Shown here in pieces: positions 1-9,559 of a stretch of 64,000 nt of DNA. The position numbers were made by a program, and so were the translations under genes. Source of the DNA: RGIG3701 sp030530205. Its GTDB lineage: Bacteria; Planctomycetota; Planctomycetia; Pirellulales; Thermoguttaceae. The stretch is from assembly GCA_030530205.1 (NCBI GenBank), contig JAUMVK010000003.1, positions 124,001 to 188,000 of the forward strand. The letters are read 5' to 3'. The notes beneath the pieces were generated by a model. It had not been told where the DNA came from and ran no database searches. It saw nothing but the letters and a program-made list of their open reading frames with translations. Each line of letters starts with the position of its first letter. The first letter of the stretch is position 1.

Positions 1-1944
1 CCGGATTCCGAGATTTTCCCGGACATTAAGTTTCAGTTCAGCACTCTTCACCGCCGTCTCCAGGAACTGGCGTTTTTGAACAAGGGTGTGAGGATCAATT
101 TCAAAGACACTCGTACAGGTGATTCGGATTCGTTCTACTTCGAGCGTGGTATTGTGGAGTTTGTCGAGTACCTGAACCGAGGCACACAGCCGATCCACCA
201 GGACGTCATTAATATTAAAGGTGAACAGGACGGCGTTCAGTGGGACATCGCCCTCCAGTACACTGATGAGTACACGGAGAATATTCACTCTTACGTCAAC
301 AACATTAATACGATTGAAGGGGGTACGCACGTTTCCGGTTTCCGTTCAGCTTTGACTCGTTCCATGAACCGTTATGGAACAAGGGAAGATCTTTTCAAAA
401 AAGTGACGCCTTCCGGTGATGACTTTCGTGAAGGGTTGACGGTCGTGATTTCCCTGCGTGTTCCGTCTCCCCAATTTGAAGGGCAGACCAAAACAAAGCT
501 CGGAAACAGCGAAGTCGAAAAAATCGTCGGCAGTGCCGTTTACGAAGCGATGATGGATTACTTCGAGCATCATCCCGAAAACGCCCGTGCGCTGATCCAG
601 AAAAGTCTCCTCGCCGCCGATGCCCGCGAAGCTGCCGTTCGTGCCCGCAAGGCGGTTCGGGAACGCAAGGAAGTGCTTTCCGGAGGAAGTCTGCCGGGCA
701 AACTGCTCGACTGTACAAGCCGGGACTATGAAAAATGCGAGCTGTACCTGGTGGAGGGTGACTCCGCCGGCGGGACGGCCGAAGGCGGGCGTATGCGTGA
801 ATTCCAGGCCATTTTGCCTCTGCGCGGAAAAATCATCAATGCTTACAAAGCTCGTGAGGACAAAGTTCTGGCGAATCAGGAAGTTCGAAGTATGATCTCC
901 GCTATCGGGACCGGATTTGGCGACGACATCAACCTCGACAAACGGCGTTACAACAAGATCATCATCATGACCGATGCCGATGTCGATGGTTCCCACATCC
1001 GCACGCTGCTGCTAACGTTCTTCTACCGCCAGATGTACGATTTGATCAAAGGCGGCTTTGTGTACGTAGCGCAGCCGCCGCTCTTCCGTATTACACAGAA
1101 GAAAAAAGTCTCTTACGTTCAGACCGATGAGGAGCTGAAATCAATGCTCCTGACAAACGGCCTGAAAGATTGTGTCTTCGACCCGATGGACGGCCGGATC
1201 CTTGAAGGGGAAAACCTTGAAAAACTGACCAAGATCCTCGGCGCGATGGAAGAGCCGATCAACACACTCGAACGCCGCGGCATCAGCCTGAAAAGCCACG
1301 CACTGCTTCAGGATCCTGTGACAGCTCGTTTGCCAGTCCTTCACGCGTTTATTGGGACGCAGGAATTCTGGTTCCTCGATCACGCCGCTGTGGAAAAATT
1401 CGCGGAGCAGTACGAGCAGGAGCATCACGTTGAATTGAATGTCCATTACGGGACGAGCCTCAAAATCGACGTGGAAGAAGCGCAGGCGGAAGAAGAAGGC
1501 GCGGTGAAAAAGATCGATTTTCCGGTCGTTGAGATCCACGAAGTTCGCTCGCTGAACAAGCAACTGGTTGCCTTGCGTTCGATGGGTTTCGAAATCGACT
1601 CATTGATACCCCAGCAGCGCACAGGTCTGGAAGGAAGCCGCTATGAACTGCGTTACGGCGATAGTAAATCGGGGATAAACGACCTGCGGGAGCTTCTTCC
1701 CTCCATCCGTGCCGCAGGGAGCAAAGGGATTCAGGTCAGCCGCTTCAAAGGGCTGGGCGAAATGGACGCGGAAGAAATTCGTGACACGACGCTCGATCCG
1801 GCTCAGCGCACGATGGTTCAGGTGAAACTCGAAGATGCGGCCGCGGCCGATGACCTGTTCCGGATCCTCATGGGCGAAAGCGTTGAACCAAGGCGTGAGT
1901 TTATTGAGAAATACGCCTTGGATGTGACCAACCTTGACGTTTGA
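1..1944 (+). CDS. gyrB: DNA gyrase subunit B, 5' end missing
   Basis: The reading frame is open from base 1, so the N-terminal ATPase start lies outside the window; 647 codons remain. GyrB is the ATPase subunit of DNA gyrase, which introduces negative supercoils with GyrA. The visible part begins in the late GHKL ATPase/transducer region (the stretch ending NTIEGGTHVSGF is typical). It continues with the Toprim signature EGDSAGG and the metal-binding DADVDGSH, and ends with the family C-terminal block SRFKGLGEM and a terminal EKYALDVTNLDV. About 170 residues lie between the Toprim core and the C-terminal block, an insert seen in Gram-negative-type GyrB. No partner gene is visible downstream; a long non-coding gap follows. 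Confidence 0.97.
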   Translation, partial: PDSEIFPDIKFQFSTLHRRLQELAFLNKGVRINFKDTRTGDSDSFYFERGIVEFVEYLNRGTQPIHQDVINIKGEQDGVQWDIALQYTDEYTENIHSYVNNINTIEGGTHVSGFRSALTRSMNRYGTREDLFKKVTPSGDDFREGLTVVISLRVPSPQFEGQTKTKLGNSEVEKIVGSAVYEAMMDYFEHHPENARALIQKSLLAADAREAAVRARKAVRERKEVLSGGSLPGKLLDCTSRDYEKCELYLVEGDSAGGTAEGGRMREFQAILPLRGKIINAYKAREDKVLANQEVRSMISAIGTGFGDDINLDKRRYNKIIIMTDADVDGSHIRTLLLTFFYRQMYDLIKGGFVYVAQPPLFRITQKKKVSYVQTDEELKSMLLTNGLKDCVFDPMDGRILEGENLEKLTKILGAMEEPINTLERRGISLKSHALLQDPVTARLPVLHAFIGTQEFWFLDHAAVEKFAEQYEQEHHVELNVHYGTSLKIDVEEAQAEEEGAVKKIDFPVVEIHEVRSLNKQLVALRSMGFEIDSLIPQQRTGLEGSRYELRYGDSKSGINDLRELLPSIRAAGSKGIQVSRFKGLGEMDAEEIRDTTLDPAQRTMVQVKLEDAAAADDLFRILMGESVEPRREFIEKYALDVTNLDV

Positions 1945-1983
1945 TCAGTTTGATTAGCCTGAATTTTTGAGAGAATTTTTTTC

Positions 1984-2016
1984 TTGAGGGCCTCACCAGA
2001 AAGTGGGACCCTCATA
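1984..2016 (+). terminator. Weak stem-loop after gyrB
   Basis: TGAGGG at 1985-1990 pairs with CCCTCA at 2009-2014, with partial pairing inside. It is followed by a short T-rich tract, so it is a plausible but weak intrinsic terminator for gyrB. Confidence 0.4.
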
Positions 2017-2508
2017 TTTTCCCCCCTCTTTCTCTGAATTTTCCAAAAAATCTTAAAATTCCAACTCTTTGTACTATACCAAATTTTCCTAAAAACCGAT
2101 ACAAAAGACAAATCCTGATTTTGTATCAAAAAAGGACCATTTAGTTTTAGGAAAGGAAGTCTGAACTCGATATGATTTGACTAAGCCGGAAAATTGGAAT
2201 AAGTTTCACCATATATTCCAAAGAGAATTAGTTTTAATATTACTTAAAATACCCAATTTACCAATAAAAGGTTTTGAGGGAAAAATATTTTGGGAAAAAT
2301 TAGCTAAAAATTTGATAAAGTGGTGGAATTTGTTAAAAGACGGTGTATAATATAAATAGGCAAATTGTTTTCGCTAAGGAAAATGTATAAATTCCCTGTT
2401 TTGCTTTAAGGAAAAGTACATTTTTTGCCGAAAATAAATTTGAGTATTTGTCGATTCGTATTTCTGGATGAAATAGGAAGTCGAGTTCATGTCCATGGAG
2501 GATGTAAA
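2017..2508. other. AT-rich non-coding gap before the YTV gene
   Basis: About 500 bases with many A/T runs and no convincing coding frame. A TATAAT at 2346-2351 is a candidate -10 box for the following gene, but no good -35 is seen at the right distance. The long leader (about 150 bases) between that box and the start codon has no recognised riboswitch. Confidence 0.5.
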
Positions 2509-4701
2509 ATGAAGAATTTGTTGGGATTATCGATATCAGCGATACTCCTGCTCGCATTGATGTGCGTTTCTCCAGTTCAAGCGAGATACTGCGGTGCCAT
2601 GCGTTGCTGCTGCTGCCCAACGGTGTGCCCACAGTATAATTGTGTGAAGTACGAGTGCCACACGGTCATGAAAACATGCCGTAAGGTCGTCTGGGAGAAG
2701 CAGGAATTCACTTGTTATCGCAATGTAACCGAGCGTGTTTGTGTTCCGAAAACGATCACTTGCACGAAAATGGTTCCTGAAACCTGCTATCGCGATGTAA
2801 CTTACACCGTGCAAAAGCCGGTTTGGGAAAATTGCTACGAAACTATTAACTACACGGTCCGTCGTCCGGTTTGGGAGACGTGCACGAAAAATGTAGTTTA
2901 TACTTGTATGCGTCCCGTCTGGGAGTGCCGCCAGCGCACCGTTCAGTACACGGTCCAGAAACCGGTTTGGGAATGCCGTCAGCGCACCTACACCGTGATG
3001 AAGCCCGTCTGGGAATGCCGCCAGCGCACCGTCCAGTACACGGTCCAGAAGCCGTGCTGGGAGATTCGCACCCGTCAGGTTCCTTATACTGTTTGTGTTC
3101 CGACCTATGAAACGCGTCAGCGTTGCTACACGGTTCAGAAACCGGTTTGGGAATGCCGTCAGCGCACCTACACCGTGAATGTCCCGTGCTGGGAAACGCG
3201 TCAGCGTACCTACACGGTTCAGAAACCGGTTTGGGAATGCCGTCAGCGCACCGTCCAGTACACGGTCCAGAAGCCGGTGTGGGAAACCCGCTGCCGTCAG
3301 GTCCAGTACACGGTCTGCAAGCCGGTCTGCGAACAGCGCGTTCGTACTTATACGGTCTGCGTTCCGAAGACGGAATACGTTCAGAAACAATACACCAAAA
3401 CGGTTTATCGCCGCGTTCAGGAACAGCGTTGCCGCCAGGTCGCTTATACCGTGTGCAAACCGGTTTGCGAGCAGCGTCAGCGTGAGATTTGCTGCCGTAC
3501 GTGGACGACCGTTCAGGAACAGCGTACCCGTGTCTGCCGTCAGGTTTCCTGGCAGCCGGTGACTGAATGCCGTACCGTGAAGTGCTGCGGTGGTCAGTGG
3601 GTTACCAAATGCGTCCAGGATCCGTGCAATCCGTGCTGCACCCGTGCGGTGCGTGTATGGTGCCCGCAGGTTTGCGAGAAGCAGATCCAGTGCACGAAAA
3701 TGGTTCCGTGCGTGAAAGAAGTCTGTGTCCCGTACACCGTGTGCAAGCGTGTTCCACAGGTTTGCAAAAAGGTCGTGACCTACAACGTGACCCGCTGGGT
3801 TCGCGAGTGCTGCACCAAGACGGTTCCTTACACCGTCTGCAAGCTGGTCCCTGAATGTGTCACCTGCTCATACACCTGCCCGGTGACCCGTATGGTTCCG
3901 GAAACCCGTACCTGCACGTACACCGTGACGAAGATGGTCCCGCAGGTCTGCACGCGCAACTGCTATTACAACGTTTGCAAGATGGTTCCGGAAGTCCGCA
4001 CTTGCGTCCAGAACTACCGCGTCTGCAAGATGGTCCCGGAAACCCGCTGCTGCACCTACCGTGTTTGCAAGATGGTTCCTCAGACCCGTGTCTGCAACTA
4101 CAAAGTTTGCAAGATGGTCCCGGAAACCCGCGTTTGCACCTATCGTGTTTGCAAGATGGTCCCGCAGACCCGCATCCGCACTTGCCAGTACAAAGTTTGC
4201 AAGATGGTCCCGGAAGTTCGTACCTGTGTCCAGAACTACAAAGTTTGCAAGATGGTCCCGGAAACTCGCGTTTGCACCTATAAAGTTTGCAAGATGGTTC
4301 CGGAAGTCCGCACCTGCGTCCAGAACTACCGCGTCTGCAAGATGGTCCCGGAAACCCGTTGCAAGCAGGTTTGCTACCGCGTCTGCAAGATGGTTTGCGA
4401 ACAGCGTCAGCGTCAGGTTTGCCGCAAGGTCTGCAAGATGGTTTGCGAACAGCGCAGCTGCAAAGTTCCGTACACCGTCTGCAAGCCGGTCCAGTACACT
4501 CGCACGATCAACGAAGTCCAGTGCGTGACCAAACAGGTTCCGTACACGGTTTCCCGTTGCGTGCCGAAAGTGACCTGTGTCCAGGTTCCGGTTCAGGTGA
4601 TGGTTCCCGTGTGCCCGGTTTGTCCTCCATGCCCTCCGGCCACAGCCACGCCCGCTGAACCTGTCGCTCCGGCAGTCCAGGAAGGCTCGATCATCGAGTG
4701 A
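2509..4701 (+). CDS. Secreted cysteine-rich YTV-repeat protein
   Basis: A 730-residue protein. The ATG at 2509 is preferred because it has GGAG eight bases upstream and opens a clear signal peptide (MKNLLGLSISAILLLALM, cleavage near VQA). The rest is almost entirely short repeats of about 16-22 residues: first YTVQKPVWECRQRT-like units, later YKVCKMVPETR-like units. It is rich in Cys, Arg, Lys, Val and Tyr, and ends in a Pro/Ala-rich tail. These match the YTV repeat family of planctomycetes (Pfam YTV, first seen in Rhodopirellula baltica). That family has been linked to the detergent-insoluble protein cell wall, where cysteines could cross-link. A role as a structural wall or envelope protein is inference. 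The gene is monocistronic with a strong terminator after it. Confidence 0.85.
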   Translation: MKNLLGLSISAILLLALMCVSPVQARYCGAMRCCCCPTVCPQYNCVKYECHTVMKTCRKVVWEKQEFTCYRNVTERVCVPKTITCTKMVPETCYRDVTYTVQKPVWENCYETINYTVRRPVWETCTKNVVYTCMRPVWECRQRTVQYTVQKPVWECRQRTYTVMKPVWECRQRTVQYTVQKPCWEIRTRQVPYTVCVPTYETRQRCYTVQKPVWECRQRTYTVNVPCWETRQRTYTVQKPVWECRQRTVQYTVQKPVWETRCRQVQYTVCKPVCEQRVRTYTVCVPKTEYVQKQYTKTVYRRVQEQRCRQVAYTVCKPVCEQRQREICCRTWTTVQEQRTRVCRQVSWQPVTECRTVKCCGGQWVTKCVQDPCNPCCTRAVRVWCPQVCEKQIQCTKMVPCVKEVCVPYTVCKRVPQVCKKVVTYNVTRWVRECCTKTVPYTVCKLVPECVTCSYTCPVTRMVPETRTCTYTVTKMVPQVCTRNCYYNVCKMVPEVRTCVQNYRVCKMVPETRCCTYRVCKMVPQTRVCNYKVCKMVPETRVCTYRVCKMVPQTRIRTCQYKVCKMVPEVRTCVQNYKVCKMVPETRVCTYKVCKMVPEVRTCVQNYRVCKMVPETRCKQVCYRVCKMVCEQRQRQVCRKVCKMVCEQRSCKVPYTVCKPVQYTRTINEVQCVTKQVPYTVSRCVPKVTCVQVPVQVMVPVCPVCPPCPPATATPAEPVAPAVQEGSIIE

Positions 4702-4723
4702 TGCTTGACAGAACTTGACAAAT

Positions 4724-4760
4724 AAAAAAAGCACAGGGTTTCGGCTCTGTGCTTTTTTTA
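4724..4760. terminator. Bidirectional intrinsic terminator
   Basis: GCACAG at 4731-4736 pairs with CTGTGC at 4747-4752. It is flanked by an A-run on the left and a T-run on the right, so it can end both the YTV transcript and the convergent lyase transcript. Confidence 0.85.
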
Positions 4761-4772
4761 TGGACTCGTGGA

Positions 4773-6740
4773 TCAAATTCCGACTTCCCACGTTTTCTCG
4801 TCGATCTGGACCTTGATCTTTCCGTTTTCTTCCATCGTGATTTGAGTGGAAACCTTCATTGGGTCCTCGCCGGGAGCGACCGGGTAGAGGAGCGTTGCGA
4901 AGCGGCACACCGCGTCCGGGGCTTTTTTCTGGACGAACGCGAAGGCGGGACGTTCCTCTTTTTTCATGTAATCGTTGGAGATCCAGCCCTCTTCCTGCGC
5001 GTAGGAGACCGCCGGGTTTTGCGCCTCTGCGAGGATCAGATTGGCGGCTTTCTCGTGCTTCGTCACGGCCGTGAACCGCTCGGCGTCCCACTCCCACGCG
5101 CCGGGCAGGAGCTGAAAATGCTGCCGCAGCTCGCCGGACGCCGGACCGGAAAGTTCGTCGTGGATCACGAAAAACCGGCCGTCCACGAGCACAAACGTCC
5201 GCACGTGGCGCAACCCCGGGACCGGTTCGTTTTCCAGGACCAGAACGTCCCGGTCGTTTTCGGAACTCTGCGTGATTTTCTTTCCCCGGGAATGGATCCC
5301 TTTGTCATCGAGGGAAACGAGCTGGTGGACCATCGGCGACCGAAAGAAATTCCGCCATTCCGGCTCGCCGCTGTAATTGTAGCAACCGGAATCGGACATC
5401 AGCCGCTGGCCGAACGCGGAGATCTCGAACGTCATATTGTCGGGCTGATTATGCCCGAACCGGTTGGTGTTCGAGTTCTTCGTGATGAGGAAAACGGCCT
5501 CGTCGGTCCAGTCGGAGCGCATCGTATAGTACCCCGCGGCGGGCAACTCGCCGAAGCGGGATTCCGGGTGGGACCCTTCTTTTCCGTGGCTCGCGAAGAA
5601 CCGCCAGTCCGGCCGGTCAAAAAGGGGCAGGAACGGACGGATCCAGCGCCGGTTTGTGTCTTTACCGTTGAGCCAGGCGTCGCCGAAAACCGGGGACGTA
5701 CCGTCCGGGTGGCTCCACACGACTACCGCGTTGATCGATTTTTCGAGCCGATCCATGTATTCCTGCGGGATCTCGACCGGAAGGTTCAGGTTTTTGCAGA
5801 CTCGTACAAGCCGCGCGAACTGGGTCGGATACGTGCTGTGGTAGCTGGGGATGAACTCGTTGATCACGCCGTCATCGAGCAGGACTTTCCTCTGGAAATC
5901 GACCATGAGCCGCGCCGCCAGCTCGACTTCTTCCACGCTCTTTTTGCGCTCGGGCAGGGCCGCGTTCGTGAACAGAAGCCCCTCCACGTGGGAAATGTCC
6001 CAGTTTCCGAGCTGTTCCCGCCCCTGCGCCTGCTCGACGAATCCCCGGATCCTCTTGCAGTGTACGTCGAGCGAGTAGAGCAGATCGACGAGGAGCCGGC
6101 CATCGAGCGCGGGCGATTTCAGGAAAAACTCAAGGCTGGTGCTCCAGCTTACCATTCGGAGCGCCGTATCAAGCGACCGCCAGCCCGGATGCGCGAACGT
6201 ATTTTCGGGCCGGTGCATGTGCCGGATCCACGAGCGCATTTCAAAGGCCCATTCCTGCGCGTATTTCTCGTCACCCGAATGAACGTACAGGAACGCCAGA
6301 GAATTCAGCCATCGGAAACGGTGGAACTGCCAGATCCACTCTTTATCTTTCTGAGGATTGCGGTCCCAGTCGATCTCATCTTTCCCTCGAAAGTCCGGCT
6401 CGTACGCCGACTGGCCGTAAAAAGTGTGCTCCAGCGCCAGATCGGCGGTCCGACGATGCACCTGGTAAGCCCCCGCAAGCGCTTCCAGTTTCCGGTCGAA
6501 GAATTGCTCATAGACCGAGACGGTTTTCCGGTTTCGGAAGTAGTCCAGCAGGGCCTCCTGCTTCTCGAGCGGCGAGTTTCCCGGAACGTCCACCGCAAGC
6601 AGCGCGAGGACTTCGTCCAGATGCTCGCTCACCCCGGGCGTATCCTCCCCCAGAGCGGCTTGGGGCCCTAAAAACAAACCTCCGGCTGCGAGGGCGGAAA
6701 CGGACAAAAAACGACGGCGGGAAGAATTTTGGGCAGACAT
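4773..6740 (-). CDS. Heparinase II/III-like polysaccharide lyase, Tat-exported
   Basis: A 655-residue protein from the ATG at 6740, chosen over an in-frame start at 6824. AGAGGAA lies just upstream, and translation opens with a twin-arginine signal (SRRRFLSVSALAAGG). The body resembles heparinase II/III-family lyases: a helical alginate-lyase-type toroid in the N-terminal half, with motifs such as NWDISHVEG. A beta-sandwich C-terminal half follows, with the NTNRFGHNQPDNMTFE stretch containing likely active-site residues. Such enzymes cleave uronic-acid polysaccharides (heparin/heparan, alginate or related) by beta-elimination. The exact substrate cannot be read from sequence. The gene is convergent with the YTV gene, and a long palindrome lies just upstream. 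Confidence 0.85.
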   Translation of the reverse strand: MSAQNSSRRRFLSVSALAAGGLFLGPQAALGEDTPGVSEHLDEVLALLAVDVPGNSPLEKQEALLDYFRNRKTVSVYEQFFDRKLEALAGAYQVHRRTADLALEHTFYGQSAYEPDFRGKDEIDWDRNPQKDKEWIWQFHRFRWLNSLAFLYVHSGDEKYAQEWAFEMRSWIRHMHRPENTFAHPGWRSLDTALRMVSWSTSLEFFLKSPALDGRLLVDLLYSLDVHCKRIRGFVEQAQGREQLGNWDISHVEGLLFTNAALPERKKSVEEVELAARLMVDFQRKVLLDDGVINEFIPSYHSTYPTQFARLVRVCKNLNLPVEIPQEYMDRLEKSINAVVVWSHPDGTSPVFGDAWLNGKDTNRRWIRPFLPLFDRPDWRFFASHGKEGSHPESRFGELPAAGYYTMRSDWTDEAVFLITKNSNTNRFGHNQPDNMTFEISAFGQRLMSDSGCYNYSGEPEWRNFFRSPMVHQLVSLDDKGIHSRGKKITQSSENDRDVLVLENEPVPGLRHVRTFVLVDGRFFVIHDELSGPASGELRQHFQLLPGAWEWDAERFTAVTKHEKAANLILAEAQNPAVSYAQEEGWISNDYMKKEERPAFAFVQKKAPDAVCRFATLLYPVAPGEDPMKVSTQITMEENGKIKVQIDEKTWEVGI

Positions 6741-6822
6741 GAGGTTCCTCTTCAGGTGAAACAGTAAAAACAGAAAAACGTTTCGAATCCCGTGTACGCG
6801 AGACTCATCTTTGGTAAACTCC

Positions 6823-7022
6823 AAGCCAGTTCCGCTTCAAACCTTCCATTTAAACACGGATTTACACGGATTAAAGGGATTAAAAGGATTTCTTTTCAGA
6901 TTTTTTAAAACTGGAAAAAAACTGGAAACTCTTTTAAAACTAATCTGTGTAAATCCTTTTAATCCGTGTAAATCCGTGTTTAAATGAAGGTTTAAACCAA
7001 GCGGTTCTCACCCTCTGGAAAA
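6823..7022. repeat. Long palindromic repeat, family P1 (copy 1)
   Basis: Two arms carrying AAACACGGATTTACACGGATT and its near-perfect complement face each other across 6846-6990. Outer flanks also pair (CCGCTT near 6832 with AAGCGG near 7000). A second copy of the same design is at 42726-42920. No coding potential is seen. It fills the gap between two divergent-from-nothing minus-strand genes, just upstream of the lyase start. It resembles a MITE-like intergenic element. Confidence 0.8.
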
Positions 7023-7065
7023 AGGCTTGAACTTTTAAATCCAATCGCTGGACGGGAACCACGGC

Positions 7066-7782
7066 TCATTTCTCATCCATCGGTCGGATCCGGGCGTTCC
7101 GGAACCAAATCTGGCCGCCTTCGGACTGGAACCCGATGCGCCCGGCGGCGTTCGTCACGTTGCAGGCCCAGTTGACCGCCTGGCCGTTCAGAAAAACCGT
7201 GACCAGGTCCTCGTGACAGAAAATCGCGAGCTTGTTCCAGCCCTCGACCTGCGCGTTTTTCACGTTCAGGAGTTTGTGCAATTCAGGCTTGATGTTCCCG
7301 TTGGTCTCGCTGCGCTCACGATAGGAGTAACGGTCCGAGGCCCCGATGAGCGTATGCCCGTGGAAGGCGAACAGATGCCCAATATTCTGGGTCTGGAGCT
7401 GGCACTCAATGCACGGCGGCAGGAAGAGCGGGGCGGGGCGGTTTTCCGGCTCGGCGATTCTAATGAAAATCCCGCTGTTGGCCTTGGGGTCGTCGGTGGG
7501 ATAGAAAATTTCCGTCTCGAAGACGAAATTCCTGTAGGTGCCCTTGGGAGAGAGCCAGCCGAAGGGATTCCCGCTGACCTTGAGAACGCCGTCTTCCAGC
7601 GTGTACACGTTTTCCTTGACCCCGTTTTCGTCAAGGTAGCAATCGAAATCGGCCAGGGTTTTCCCTTCGAAGAGGTTGATCCACCCCTCTTGGGCCGGAG
7701 CCTTTTCCTGAGCCAGGGCGAAAGAAACCGCAAAAGCGGCAAGACAAACGAAACAAATGGCACAAATCGAGAAACGTTTCAT
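7066..7782 (-). CDS. Secreted DUF1080 (3-keto-disaccharide hydrolase-like) protein
   Basis: A 238-residue protein with a signal peptide (MKRFSICAICFVCLAAFAVSFALAQ, cleavage after ALA). A single concanavalin-like beta-sandwich domain of the DUF1080 / 3-keto-disaccharide hydrolase family follows. Recognisable pieces are GWINLFEGKTLADF near the start, YRNFVFETEIFYP, NSGIFIR and a C-terminal RIGFQSEGGQIWFRNARI. The family is greatly expanded in planctomycetes; some members hydrolyse 3-keto glycosides made by oxidoreductases, and others may only bind sugar. It reads in the same direction as the lyase gene, but the palindrome between them makes a joint transcript uncertain. Confidence 0.88.
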   Translation of the reverse strand: MKRFSICAICFVCLAAFAVSFALAQEKAPAQEGWINLFEGKTLADFDCYLDENGVKENVYTLEDGVLKVSGNPFGWLSPKGTYRNFVFETEIFYPTDDPKANSGIFIRIAEPENRPAPLFLPPCIECQLQTQNIGHLFAFHGHTLIGASDRYSYRERSETNGNIKPELHKLLNVKNAQVEGWNKLAIFCHEDLVTVFLNGQAVNWACNVTNAAGRIGFQSEGGQIWFRNARIRPMDEK

Positions 7783-7920
7783 GGAGGGATTCCTTTCGTG
7801 GATTGAATTTGAAAGCAGAATAAACCGAATAAGACCATTTTATCAGAGGCCCAAGAACCTGTCAAGCAGTGGCCCGAAAGAAAATCGGGAGAAAAACGAA
7901 GAAAAATCGTGCCCCCCCTC

Positions 7921-7948
7921 TTGCAAAAAAAACAAAAACTCGTATAAT
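7921..7948 (+). promoter_or_regulatory. Sigma70-type promoter for tRNA-Lys
   Basis: TTGCAA at 7921-7926 and TATAAT at 7943-7948 are separated by 16 bases, placing a start site just ahead of the tRNA. Confidence 0.7.
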
Positions 7949-7963
7949 AAATACATCATTAAC

Positions 7964-8036
<73 letters not shown>

Positions 8037-8040
8037 TCAA

Positions 8041-8076
8041 GGCAGGTGAATTTCGGTTCGCCTGCCTGTTTTTATT
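8041..8076 (+). terminator. Intrinsic terminator after tRNA-Lys
   Basis: GGCAGGTGAA pairs with TTCGCCTGCC (one G-T pair) around a short loop. A T-rich run follows. Confidence 0.8.
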
Positions 8077-8089
8077 TTCCTGTCTATGC

Positions 8090-8122
8090 GCTTTAAGTGC
8101 CCTTTTTTACGACACTTAAAGC
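8090..8122. repeat. Perfect 10-bp inverted repeat between tRNA and integrase
   Basis: GCTTTAAGTG at 8090-8099 and CACTTAAAGC at 8113-8122 flank a T-rich loop. It could be a second terminator or a protein-binding site at the element end, for example an integrase arm site. Function is not established. Confidence 0.55.
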
Positions 8123-8166
8123 ATATTTGATTTTTTTCTTTACATCTCCTTACAACTGTTTGATTT

Positions 8167-9486
8167 TCAATTCTTCCCGGTGTATTCCCCGGTGTGGCTG
8201 GTGAGCGCATCCCGGTTTTTCAGGCCTGAAATGTCTGGGCTCTCAAAAATCTCCCCGGTGTAATCGGATTTTCGGGGGGACTCCCAACGCGAAGCGGCCA
8301 CATAATCAGATTCAGGAACCTGAAAATAGTTTTTCTCGCTGATTTGCTGGGTGTGCCCGAGCCACGCGCAAACCGTCGCAATCGGAACGCGCATCCTTTG
8401 AAGTTCCGAATCTCGCGTTGACCGCAGGTTTTGGAAAATCTTCGGCCAGACCGGAAGGCCCGACCGTTTCAGGATTCCCGTCAACTCTTTGCGCAAGAGC
8501 GTAGCGCAGGTTTCCGACTGGTTCAATTCCGGGAAAACCTTTTCAGTTTTTGCCGGTTCCCGTTCCAGGACTTGCACGAGCTCCCGCCGGTATTCGTCAA
8601 CGGCCCGCCGGATTTCGGGGAAACACGGAATCAGACGCGTCGTAAACTCGCCTCGTTCCTGTTGGGAGTGGCTCGTTTTTTTGGGAATTTTAATCGTGAT
8701 CCAATCGGCCTGAATATCAGCCCAGGTCATATAGGCGATTTCAGACGGAATCCGCAAACCTCCCCACCGGCCAAAACTGAAAATCAGTTTCATTCGGGCA
8801 TCGGGGCAAGCGTTTAGGACCTGATACGCAAGTTCGGGGCTGATGTAAAAATCACGCGAACGATTTGCCGAGGAATTACCCTTGAAATCCTGAAATGGGT
8901 TTTTCTCGAACCAGCCAAGCCGGATTCCATCATCAAACAGGCATTTCATGTGCTTGATTCTGCGTCCCCAAGTGCCGACCGCATAGGTGGACTGCATAAA
9001 AGTATAAATCTGATTCGCAAGCAGCGGAGTGACAAAATCGGCCTGTTTGTCAAGCACTTTTTGAATTTCTCTTTCGTCTGCCTTGTAATTCCCCGGCCTC
9101 TGATTGGCAAGGAAACGGACCAGCATATTTACGGCGACCCGGCGATTTCGGGAGGTTCGAGCTTTAGGAACACGCCCATTAATCGGGAACGTGACATAAT
9201 GTTCAATCAGTTCGCCAAGGGTCCCACATTCGACAATAGGTTCAGCAAGACCCAGTTCGACGAGTTTGTCGTAAAAGCTGCGTCTGATCCGCCACATATT
9301 TTTCAGCCAAAGGCGCGTTTCTCTTGAAATACCGCCGAGGCGGGGAGCGTCTTGCAGTTCCTCTATTTTTTCTTTTGCGATTTCCGCTTCTTTTGTGGTT
9401 GGGAAACCATAGAAGCGCTGCCGGTTATGATTGATTATGGTTTCAACCCCATAACCCCAGTTTTTATTCCTGAATATGGAAGCCAT
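8167..9486 (-). CDS. Tyrosine-type site-specific integrase
   Basis: A 439-residue protein. The ATG at 9486 has AAAGGAA six bases upstream and gives the family start MASIFRNKNWG; a longer frame to 9606 would overlap the upstream gene. It has an N-terminal SAM-like core-binding region and a C-terminal phage-integrase catalytic domain. Visible catalytic positions include the first Arg in GGLRIPSE, an NLRSTRDSEL box (Asn where many relatives have His), the His in WLGHTQQ, and the nucleophile Tyr387 in SEKNYFQV. This box form is common in planctomycete integrases. The enzyme would cut and rejoin DNA at the neighbouring tRNA-Lys end. It forms a pair with the excisionase-like gene 73 bases upstream. 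Confidence 0.92.
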   Translation of the reverse strand: MASIFRNKNWGYGVETIINHNRQRFYGFPTTKEAEIAKEKIEELQDAPRLGGISRETRLWLKNMWRIRRSFYDKLVELGLAEPIVECGTLGELIEHYVTFPINGRVPKARTSRNRRVAVNMLVRFLANQRPGNYKADEREIQKVLDKQADFVTPLLANQIYTFMQSTYAVGTWGRRIKHMKCLFDDGIRLGWFEKNPFQDFKGNSSANRSRDFYISPELAYQVLNACPDARMKLIFSFGRWGGLRIPSEIAYMTWADIQADWITIKIPKKTSHSQQERGEFTTRLIPCFPEIRRAVDEYRRELVQVLEREPAKTEKVFPELNQSETCATLLRKELTGILKRSGLPVWPKIFQNLRSTRDSELQRMRVPIATVCAWLGHTQQISEKNYFQVPESDYVAASRWESPRKSDYTGEIFESPDISGLKNRDALTSHTGEYTGKN

Positions 9487-9559
9487 TTCAATTCCTTTCA
9501 AGTATAACCAAATTTTTTTTAGAGGGCAATCCCCCTGACCTGTATTTTTGACGATTTTT

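Noticed and set aside
3868..6671. Long frames opposite the YTV gene and the heparinase-like gene
   Set aside because: They mirror repetitive or GC-rich codons of the real genes and have no recognisable domains.
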